NCBI GenBank assembly: GCA_002392945.1
Contig: DGHZ01000021.1
Coordinates: forward strand, 1-28,017
Source of the DNA: Caryophanales bacterium UBA3835
GTDB taxonomy: Bacteria; Bacillota_I; Bacilli_A; RFN20; CAG-826
Length of the DNA stretch: 28,017 nucleotides
Reading direction: 5' to 3'
Under the pieces are notes generated by a model. That model searched no databases and had not been told where the DNA came from. It saw only the letters and a list, made by a program, of their open reading frames with translations. A program made the position numbers and the translations under genes. Position 1 is the stretch's first letter. The number at the start of each line of letters is the position of its first letter. Positions 21,553 to 28,017 of this stretch are shown in pieces.

Positions 21553-23625
21553 TTATTTTTGCTCTTTTCCTTTTCTTTTTTTGCGGATACGTTTAACAAG
21601 CAATTTATTAGTGATAATTAACGCTCCTAAACCCACTCCACTTGCGATAATCACAATGAAGATCACTAATGAGGAAGTTGGAAGTGGGTCGCTTTTAAAT
21701 TCTTCCCACATCTTCATTACGAGTTTATTATTCTCACCAAAATCCTTCATAACCGCACATCTAGTGATAGTATCTTCATCTGGATATTGAGTAAAGAATT
21801 GTCTTCCTACAGAATTATTAAGATGTTCAACTTCTCCATCAACAAAGATATAAGGCTCTCCATCTTCAGTTCTAGCGTAATAGCTACTGCTATAGAAGAT
21901 AGTATCTACTCCATCTTCATAATCTTCGGTAGTAGGATCTCCATCATCTAAAGTACCGTTAAAGAAATAAGATAAATCAACAATGTCATAATCTAAAACT
22001 TCTTCAGGTTCTAAATCTCTATCTACGATAGTGAGATCACCATATTTCTTATGAGCCTCTTCTTCAGTTTCTACTGGATGAGAATGTTTTTCATCTAATA
22101 AATCTTCAACTGATTCTGGTTCCTCAACATCAACCTTTTTACCAGTTTCTTTATCAATATATGAATATGGGACAAAGTAATAAAGTAAATAATCATCACA
22201 TTCACTTCTATGACTGTCCTTCATAAAGTCAGGATAATCTAAAGCAAAGAAATCTTTATTTTCTTCCACTTCATCATTATGAACCGCATAAACTTGATAA
22301 TATTCGTAGTTATATTGTTTAACTTCTACTTCTTCATAGATTTCATCGGTTCTGATATCATACCAGTCTCTAACTAATTCTAAGATGTCTCCTCCACCAA
22401 TAAAGGAAGTATAACCTGTATAGTCCATATTTTGAGAGGCATAATAAGGATCAGACATAAAGTCTAAGAACATTAAAGCAAGTTCTCTTCTTTCTTCGCT
22501 TCTATTATCATTTTTAGGCATGACCCAGGTATCAAACCAAAGGTTAGATCCAAGTTCAGGGACACAGTAATATAAAGTAGATTGATTTTCACCCACTAAA
22601 TTGCCGTCTTCAGCTTGGTCCATCGAATAAACTGCATCACCACTCCAAGCAAGGTTAACACCAATCTTGCCAGTGACGATATCTTGTTTACCACTATCGA
22701 CTTCAAGGCCAAAGATGTTGTTTTTTATAATATTTAATGAGTTTTGAACTTTGTTAACAACAGTGTCAAAGCTCTCTTCATTTTCTCCGTTAAATACTTT
22801 CGTATATTCTGCCATATAGGTATCAACATCAATAGTGCCGTCATCGAGCTTTTCTTTTAAAGAAATAAAATCATCTTCATAAGCTGTCATTAAACCGGCA
22901 GCGAAAGTATCACGCATAGAGTTTTTAATAGAAATAGAGCGGTGATAGTCAGGGTTTGATAAAGCAGAAAAAGAATAATGCATATCCTCAATCACTTTTT
23001 CTATTTCTGGAGAATCTTTAAATCCACTATATTCTGGGTTAAATAAGATGCCTAAAGTTCCCCACATATAGCCAACTGCATAATCTTCCAGTTTAACGTA
23101 TGGATGAACCTTTTCTCCTGGGTGTTCAGGATCATCTTCCCACTTAGAATAAATAGGAGCAGTAATATTATCTAATCTCCCTCTAATAGTAGGAGAAGCA
23201 TATTGTATATAATTTGCTAATTTTTCCTCTCTAGTTTCTCCTTCTGCTAATAAAGGCACTACTAGTCCTTCAGAGACCATCTTTTGAGCCATGTAATCAG
23301 ATACGTTAATTAAATCATAATCTGATTTACCAGTTTGGAGTTCACTATAAAGAGTTTCGTTAGTGTCACTAGTGTCATAAACGACATCGACATAGCGGTA
23401 CTTTTCATCTAACTCACCCGCATCCACTAAACCAACTACGTATCGCTTAAATTGCTCAGTCATGTTATTAGAAGGATCTTCTTCATCAATGAAGATATAA
23501 TCTTCACTATTGATGATTTTTAATGTGAACTTCTCAGCTACATCATTACTGCCACAGCTGGTTAGACCGCTAGACATGCCTAAAAAGATAGGAGATAAAA
23601 GAAGAATTTTCGTAATCTTTTTCAT
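21553..23625 (-). CDS. potD: Spermidine/putrescine-type substrate-binding lipoprotein, enlarged and C-terminally anchored
   Basis: Extracellular solute-binding protein of a polyamine-type ABC importer. 690 residues, about twice the usual ~350. The lipobox is LTSC (C24). PotD-like signatures are YDLINVSDYM (103-112), GYMWGTLGILFNP (185-197), VNLAWSGDAVYSMDQA (323-338) and a C-terminal block with YPDEDTI and MKMWEEFKSDPLP (614-649). Between ~427 and ~605 lies an extra segment rich in Asp, Glu and Tyr that I cannot match to a family. A membrane helix follows (~653-672) with a Lys/Arg tail, so the protein is held at both ends. The ATG shares one base with the potC stop (TAATG) and has AGGAGGG. 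Polyamine specificity is inferred from family and operon. Confidence 0.9.
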   Translation of the reverse strand: MKKITKILLLSPIFLGMSSGLTSCGSNDVAEKFTLKIINSEDYIFIDEEDPSNNMTEQFKRYVVGLVDAGELDEKYRYVDVVYDTSDTNETLYSELQTGKSDYDLINVSDYMAQKMVSEGLVVPLLAEGETREEKLANYIQYASPTIRGRLDNITAPIYSKWEDDPEHPGEKVHPYVKLEDYAVGYMWGTLGILFNPEYSGFKDSPEIEKVIEDMHYSFSALSNPDYHRSISIKNSMRDTFAAGLMTAYEDDFISLKEKLDDGTIDVDTYMAEYTKVFNGENEESFDTVVNKVQNSLNIIKNNIFGLEVDSGKQDIVTGKIGVNLAWSGDAVYSMDQAEDGNLVGENQSTLYYCVPELGSNLWFDTWVMPKNDNRSEERRELALMFLDFMSDPYYASQNMDYTGYTSFIGGGDILELVRDWYDIRTDEIYEEVEVKQYNYEYYQVYAVHNDEVEENKDFFALDYPDFMKDSHRSECDDYLLYYFVPYSYIDKETGKKVDVEEPESVEDLLDEKHSHPVETEEEAHKKYGDLTIVDRDLEPEEVLDYDIVDLSYFFNGTLDDGDPTTEDYEDGVDTIFYSSSYYARTEDGEPYIFVDGEVEHLNNSVGRQFFTQYPDEDTITRCAVMKDFGENNKLVMKMWEEFKSDPLPTSSLVIFIVIIASGVGLGALIITNKLLVKRIRKKRKGKEQK

Positions 23626-24482
23626 TATCCGACCCTCCTTTTAGCCATGTTAAGTTTTTTGTCTTGGTGGTTACGATAAATCGTAATGCCAATTACCGCT
23701 AAAATAACAGCAACAAATAAAATTGTGGTTAAGGCTCTCATTTCTGGAGGAATTGGTCCCTTTTTAATCTTAGCCTGAACTAAGGTTGATAAGGTTTCAA
23801 TATTCTTACTTCCAGAAAGTAATCCACTACCTCTAGTAAAGGCGGTAACAATAAAGTCATCTAAAGATAAAGTAACGGAAAGTAAGAAACCAGATAATAC
23901 ACCAGGCATAATCTCAGGAACAATGACTTTAAATAAAGCTTTGGTTGGCGAGGCTCCCAAATCTAAAGCGGCCTCATATAGACTTGGATCCATTTGTTGC
24001 AATTTTGGTTTAACAGAAATATAGACAAACGGTAAGGATAAACAGCAATGACCAATTAATAAGGTCCAGAAAGAGAAGATGTAACTATCTCCACCCATAG
24101 CCTTAAAGATTTTTCCTAAGAAAACAAACATTACTGTTAAAGAGAAGGCAACAACAATTTCAGCATTAACAACAGGAATTTGAGTTGCTAAATCTAAAGC
24201 GTTTCTCATTCTGCGTTTAGAATAATACGCACCAATGGCCCCTAGTGTACCAATAATAGTACTAACCATCGCGGAAATAAGAGCGATTAAAACAGTGTTA
24301 CCTAAAGCAATCATAATTTCCGTAGATTGGAATAATCTAGGGAATAAATTGAAGGAGAATCCTGCCCATTGTCCAATATTTACTGATTCAGTAAATGAGA
24401 AGGCAATTAACACTAAAACAGGGAGATACATTAAGATCAAAATAAGCCAAATATAGGACTTACCAATAATTTTCTTTACCAT
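23625..24482 (-). CDS. potC: Spermidine/putrescine-type ABC permease PotC
   Basis: 285-residue inner-membrane permease with six predicted helices, the usual PotC length. The EAA loop that contacts the ATPase is EAALDLGASPTKALFKVIVP (170-189), followed by PGVLSGFLLSVTLSLDDFIV, a typical PotC-class segment. Basic residues at the C terminus are cytoplasmic. The start has AGGAGGG and overlaps the end of potB by 7 bases; its stop overlaps the potD start. It pairs with PotB to form the channel through which the PotD-bound substrate enters. Confidence 0.95.
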   Translation of the reverse strand: MVKKIIGKSYIWLILILMYLPVLVLIAFSFTESVNIGQWAGFSFNLFPRLFQSTEIMIALGNTVLIALISAMVSTIIGTLGAIGAYYSKRRMRNALDLATQIPVVNAEIVVAFSLTVMFVFLGKIFKAMGGDSYIFSFWTLLIGHCCLSLPFVYISVKPKLQQMDPSLYEAALDLGASPTKALFKVIVPEIMPGVLSGFLLSVTLSLDDFIVTAFTRGSGLLSGSKNIETLSTLVQAKIKKGPIPPEMRALTTILFVAVILAVIGITIYRNHQDKKLNMAKRRVG

Positions 24483-25318
24483 GATCCGCCCTCCTTTTTG
24501 CCTTCTTTAGAAGACTTTTGAGAAATGAGCATAGTTAAACCAATAAACACTAACATGACTAATGCCATAAATGAGCCATCATGCCATGCTTTATTGGTGA
24601 ATTCTAATTCAATATAATTACCGAATAAGGTAATCTTGCCTTCTGATAAAACATCAGAAATGACATAGCTAGACATTGTTGGCATAAATGTCATTAGGCA
24701 AGCAGAAACAATACCAGGGAAAGCTTGAGGAAGAATATTCTTAATAAAGACTTGGGTTGGATTAGCTCCTAAATCTCTAGCAGCTTCAATTTGTGATTTA
24801 TCTAACTTCAACATAGTTGTGTATAAAGGAAGAATCACAAATGGTAAATAGTTTTGCACCATGCCAATTAAAGTAGCGATATAAGGGTGATTGCCGCCAT
24901 TAATACCCATCCAAGTTAATAAGTCACGAGTGGCACCAGTACGTAAGACGAAGTTAATCCACATCGGGGCAATAAATAAAGTCACTAAAACCGCATTCTT
25001 ATTGACTTTCTTGTCCGCTAAGAAATAGGCAAGAGGAAATCCAATTAACAAACATATCAATGTTGTTAATGTAGCAATAAATAAGGAGACAAACAAAACA
25101 TTCCATTTGCTCCAACTAGTAAAGAAATTTAAAAACGCTTGGCCAGAGGCAGAAATATATTTCGCTCCAGTTACAGGGTCAGTGTATTCATAGGTGAAAG
25201 CATAAAATAAGACAATCCCTATCGGCACAATAATGAATAACACTAAAAAGACGATGTATGGAATCGATAAATATTTTCTTTGTAAGGTGAAAAAGCGTTT
25301 CGCCTTATTCGATTTCAT
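24476..25318 (-). CDS. potB: Spermidine/putrescine-type ABC permease PotB
   Basis: 280-residue permease with six helices. The first one (about 18-40) is preceded by a basic cytoplasmic segment, and the long first outside loop contains YEYTDPVTGAKYIS, matching PotB. The EAA loop is EAARDLGANPTQVFIKNILP (178-197). TMSSYVISDVLSEGKITLFGNYIE near the end resembles the PotB segment before the last helix. The start lies 14 bases inside the end of potA, so translation is coupled; the end overlaps potC by 7 bases. The C terminus is a hydrophilic KEGKKEGG tail. Confidence 0.95.
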   Translation of the reverse strand: MKSNKAKRFFTLQRKYLSIPYIVFLVLFIIVPIGIVLFYAFTYEYTDPVTGAKYISASGQAFLNFFTSWSKWNVLFVSLFIATLTTLICLLIGFPLAYFLADKKVNKNAVLVTLFIAPMWINFVLRTGATRDLLTWMGINGGNHPYIATLIGMVQNYLPFVILPLYTTMLKLDKSQIEAARDLGANPTQVFIKNILPQAFPGIVSACLMTFMPTMSSYVISDVLSEGKITLFGNYIELEFTNKAWHDGSFMALVMLVFIGLTMLISQKSSKEGKKEGGSW

Positions 25319-26834
25319 ATTTGTCGATATTTCCTTTCAATGTAAGAGAAATCTTTTCTGGTTTAACAATAACAGAAACTAAATCGCCTTCATTCCAAGT
25401 ATCTTGGGTATCAACGACGAAGTCTTCTTCTTCTTTAGTACGGACAATAACTTGCCAGTGGTCACCAATATAAATAGTAGAAACCACAATACCGTTCGCG
25501 TTACCGTTATCATAACCATCAACAATTTCTATATCGCCTAAGCCGATTTCAGCGATCACATCTGCATCATCTAAATCATATTTTTTGCCGTTTTCTGCAA
25601 TTAAATATAATTCATCATCAACGTGAGACCCTTTTAATAGTTGAGTTACATCAACATCAAAAGAAGCATCAGAAATAATAAGTTTATTGTTTTTATCTAG
25701 ATAAGCTTCTGGATATAAGTTCTTGGTTAATTCTTTCTTCATGATTTGGATATTCTCTGGTTCAAAATCAATATAAACAAGAGAATTATCTCCATAATCT
25801 TTAGTGGACTGAGCCACTATTTCAGACTTACCAACCTCTAATACGTATTCATAGTGAATACCTTTAAAGATTTTGGTAACAATTTTTGCAGTTAATTTAT
25901 CAGAGTTTGGTTCACCAGTAACTCTAGTCATTTCCACATCTTCTGGTCTCACCACAACATCCACTTTTTCGTTTAATGGAAAATCATCAACACAATCAAA
26001 AACATGATTTAAGAATTTAACTTTGAGTTTACCCACCATAGTGGCGTTATAAATATTAGATTCACCAATGAAGTTAGCAACATAGGCACTAACTGGTTCA
26101 TTATAAATATCTATTGGAGTGCCAACTTGTTGGATTTCTCCGCTTTTCATAACCACGATTGTGTCGCTCATCGTTAATGCTTCTTCTTGGTCGTGGGTAA
26201 CATAAATAAAGGTGATGCCAAGTTTCTTATGCATATCCTTTAATTCAAGTTGCATTTCTTTTCTCATCTTAAGATCTAATGCACCTAAAGGTTCATCTAG
26301 AAGTAAGATTTCTGGTTCATTAACAATCGCTCTAGCGATGGCGACTCTTTGTTGTTGTCCGCCTGATAAAGTAGAGATATCACGAGTCTCTAAATCTTCT
26401 AAATCAATAATTTTTAAAGCGCGCATCACTTTCGCATCAATCTCTTCACGAGTGAAATGACGCATCTTGGTCACTACTGTTCCATCTTTTTTAGTCTTTT
26501 CATATGGAATCTTTTTAAGTTTTAAACCAAATGCAACGTTGTCATAAACATTTAGATATGGAAATAATGCATATCTTTGGAAGACCGTATTAATTGGTCT
26601 TTTGTGTGGAGGAATGCGAGTGATATCCTCACCATTTAATAAAATTTGTCCGCTTGTTGGAGTTTCAAAACCCGCAATCATTCTAAGAGTTGTTGTTTTT
26701 CCACATCCAGAAGGACCTAAGAAGGTGACAAATTCACCTTTAGTAATGTCAAGGTTAAAATCATTAACGACAGTGTTGCCGTCATAAACTTTGTTCACAC
26801 CTTGAAGTGAGATAATACAGTTTTCTTTCGCCAT
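25305..26834 (-). CDS. potA: Spermidine/putrescine-type ABC ATPase PotA with duplicated C-terminal domain
   Basis: 509-residue ATPase that powers the importer; typical PotA is about 350-380. Walker A GPSGCGKTT (40-48), Q loop VFQRYALFP (84-92), signature LSGGQQQRV (156-164), Walker B ILLLDEPLGALD (176-187) and switch H214 are all present. A short insertion (~110-130, Lys/Thr rich) sits in the helical subdomain. After ~260 come two TOBE-like units: one at ~262-363, ending VYIDFEPENIQI, and a second at ~380-500, ending SVIVKPEKISLTL. The doubled regulatory tail accounts for the extra length. First gene of potABCD, 53 bases after a promoter; the ribosome site (TTAGGGA) is weak. Confidence 0.95.
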   Translation of the reverse strand: MAKENCIISLQGVNKVYDGNTVVNDFNLDITKGEFVTFLGPSGCGKTTTLRMIAGFETPTSGQILLNGEDITRIPPHKRPINTVFQRYALFPYLNVYDNVAFGLKLKKIPYEKTKKDGTVVTKMRHFTREEIDAKVMRALKIIDLEDLETRDISTLSGGQQQRVAIARAIVNEPEILLLDEPLGALDLKMRKEMQLELKDMHKKLGITFIYVTHDQEEALTMSDTIVVMKSGEIQQVGTPIDIYNEPVSAYVANFIGESNIYNATMVGKLKVKFLNHVFDCVDDFPLNEKVDVVVRPEDVEMTRVTGEPNSDKLTAKIVTKIFKGIHYEYVLEVGKSEIVAQSTKDYGDNSLVYIDFEPENIQIMKKELTKNLYPEAYLDKNNKLIISDASFDVDVTQLLKGSHVDDELYLIAENGKKYDLDDADVIAEIGLGDIEIVDGYDNGNANGIVVSTIYIGDHWQVIVRTKEEEDFVVDTQDTWNEGDLVSVIVKPEKISLTLKGNIDKYEIE

Positions 26835-26893
26835 ATTTAATCCCTAACCTTTCAAAAAATCAGTGAGAATATTTGTTCAATATTTCGCAAAAA

Positions 26894-26922
26894 AATATAA
26901 AGGAAAAATAATTAAAAAACAA
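26894..26922 (-). promoter_or_regulatory. potABCD promoter
   Basis: Minus strand TTGTTT (26917-26922), 17-base spacer, TATATT (26894-26899). Start near 26887. The surrounding 258-base divergent intergenic region is almost pure A/T, so other matches are possible. I see no riboswitch or clear operator in it. Confidence 0.5.
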
Positions 26923-27051
26923 ATAAAAATTTTTCTAGCTTTTTTCTCGCTCAATTTTTAAGGAAACCAAATTTGAAAAAAAGTAAGATACAGTCAAGTT
27001 TTTATTTAAAAATAATTTTTCAAAAAACCATCAATTATTTTATCAGCTTTT

Positions 27052-27080
27052 TTGACTAAAAACTCGCTTTGAATTATACT
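27052..27080 (+). promoter_or_regulatory. Promoter of the thioredoxin-like lipoprotein
   Basis: TTGACT (27052-27057), 17-base spacer, TATACT (27075-27080), close to consensus. Predicted start near 27087, only about 6 bases before the ATG, leaving no room for a ribosome site. Confidence 0.8.
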
Positions 27081-27092
27081 TAAGAAAACAAT

Positions 27093-28017
27093 ATGAAAAA
27101 ATCTTTATTATTTTTATCAATTTTGACCAGTATTTCCTTGGCCTCTTGTGGAAGTTCAGATATCGACACTAGCAAGATCGCTTTAGACTATGGTTATGAC
27201 TATAAAAACGATATTGTTTCTTTAAATGATTTTGTTATTGGCTATGATACTCTAGCAAATAAAATAGCCTCTAATGAAAGTTTTGTTCTATTAGTTTATA
27301 AAACCGGATGTGGATGTTGGGGAGATTTTGAGCCATCAGCAATTAAATTCATGAATGATTACAATGTTAAATTCCCTGCAATTGATGTTGCTGCTCTTTT
27401 AAGTGAAGAAGTTAAATATGGAATATACGCTGTTGAAGCTGATATGCCTTCCATTTGTTTCTTTAGACGCGGACAATTAATTAGACAAACCGTGTTTGGA
27501 AAATTAAAAGACGTTAGCATTTTCAAAGATTACTATGTGTTCAAAGATTTCATGTTAGAAAACATTTACCTTCCACATATGTATTATTTGGATGAAGATG
27601 CCCTTGATGAAAAAATAGCAGATAATGAAGAATTTAATCTCTATGTTGCTCGTAGTGAATGTGGAGATTGTAAGCTTGTAAATAAAAATGTTTTATATGC
27701 TTGGTCTGAAAAAATCAAAGAAAAATCAAATATGGAAAAACCATTATACATTTTTGATATTCAAAAATATCGCGGAACAGACCTTTATCAACCAATTAAA
27801 GATAAATATGGATTAAGCAATACAGAATTCAATCCAGTTTTCGGTTATGAATCAGGTATGATACCAACATTCCAAAGATGGAAAGATGGGCATATCTTTG
27901 ATATGATTACGGTTTTAAATGATCAATTAGGAGAAAACCATACTTTTAGTTCATACTTTACAGAAGAAAGAGTAAGCGCAAGTCCAATGCTCAGCCAATT
28001 CGGTAATCAATACGTTT
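27093..28017 (+). CDS. Lipoprotein with two thioredoxin-like segments (partial)
   Basis: Open from the ATG at 27093 to the window edge (308 residues visible, 3' end missing). A signal peptide ends in the LASC lipobox (C19). Two successive segments look thioredoxin-like: the first (~50-150) has C73-G-C75-W in place of CxxC, followed by a candidate cis-Pro in DMPSICFF (P119); the second (~165-285) has C190-G-D-C193 after a FNLYVARS strand, followed by a candidate cis-Pro in GMIPTFQ (P258). The tandem arrangement and cysteines suggest an extracytoplasmic thiol-disulfide protein, but the fold call is by eye. The near-consensus promoter leaves a leader of about 6 bases, so translation is probably leaderless. 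It is transcribed divergently from potABCD. Confidence 0.85.
   Translation, partial: MKKSLLFLSILTSISLASCGSSDIDTSKIALDYGYDYKNDIVSLNDFVIGYDTLANKIASNESFVLLVYKTGCGCWGDFEPSAIKFMNDYNVKFPAIDVAALLSEEVKYGIYAVEADMPSICFFRRGQLIRQTVFGKLKDVSIFKDYYVFKDFMLENIYLPHMYYLDEDALDEKIADNEEFNLYVARSECGDCKLVNKNVLYAWSEKIKEKSNMEKPLYIFDIQKYRGTDLYQPIKDKYGLSNTEFNPVFGYESGMIPTFQRWKDGHIFDMITVLNDQLGENHTFSSYFTEERVSASPMLSQFGNQYV

Noticed and set aside
21419..21790. 123-residue plus-strand open frame across tRNA-Cys and the end of potD
   Set aside because: It runs through a tRNA and antisense to the PotD tail, so it cannot be a conserved protein.
26992..26997. TTGACT on the minus strand as the -35 box of potA
   Set aside because: No acceptable -10 box lies 16-18 bases downstream; the TTGTTT-17-TATATT pair nearer the gene fits better.
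1..28017. CRISPR arrays, insertion sequences, phage genes, integration sites
   Set aside because: No regularly spaced repeats, transposase, integrase or phage structural genes, and no tRNA 3'-end duplication that would suggest an attachment site.

Overview
The window comes from an AT-rich bacterium that uses the standard bacterial code: UGA is a stop (NRPS and phosphopantetheinyl transferase genes) and UGG encodes every Trp. Strong AGGAGG-type ribosome sites, TTGACA/TATAAT promoters, lipobox lipoproteins, BIG2 domains, a potABCD locus and an NRPS operon point to Bacillota, most likely an uncultured host-associated member of the Bacilli. Mycoplasmas proper are excluded by the code. The lineage call is inference. 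Almost everything lies on the minus strand; only the last gene and one tiny ORF are on the plus strand.

Right to left on the minus strand: (i) 27092-21553, a polyamine-type ABC transporter, potA-potB-potC-potD, all overlapping. PotD carries a large acidic insertion and a C-terminal membrane anchor. (ii) 21498-21175, tRNA-Cys, tRNA-Arg and tRNA-Pro, with visible promoters and a terminator. (iii) 21064-19466, a membrane-anchored secreted EndA/NucM-type nuclease, then a small lipoprotein (19374-18964) and a strong terminator. (iv) 18874-6843, a compact 12-kb operon: Sfp-type phosphopantetheinyl transferase, a C-A-T-C-A-T-R nonribosomal peptide synthetase, a MATE exporter fused to an RsbW-like kinase domain, a STAS protein, and a membrane PP2C phosphatase that also ends in an RsbW-like domain. 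(v) 6842-6371, a gene-poor stretch holding a structured plus-strand leader and a 23-codon hydrophobic ORF. (vi) 6370-1068, a secreted alpha-amylase followed by a zinc-ribbon membrane protein, rsmE and mtaB. (vii) 963-3, rpmF (L32 with a long Lys/Ala tail) and deoC. On the plus strand, 27093 to the window edge is a lipoprotein with two thioredoxin-like segments.

The most interesting part is operon (iv). The synthetase should make a dipeptide released by NAD(P)H reduction, probably N-acylated because the protein begins with a condensation domain; the exporter would move it out. The rest of the operon is a complete partner-switching set (kinase domain, STAS substrate, PP2C phosphatase) with no sigma factor nearby, and the kinase domain is covalently part of the exporter. 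This suggests a phospho-switch acting directly on export. The second candidate for something undescribed is the structured leader and hydrophobic mini-ORF at 6566-6789.
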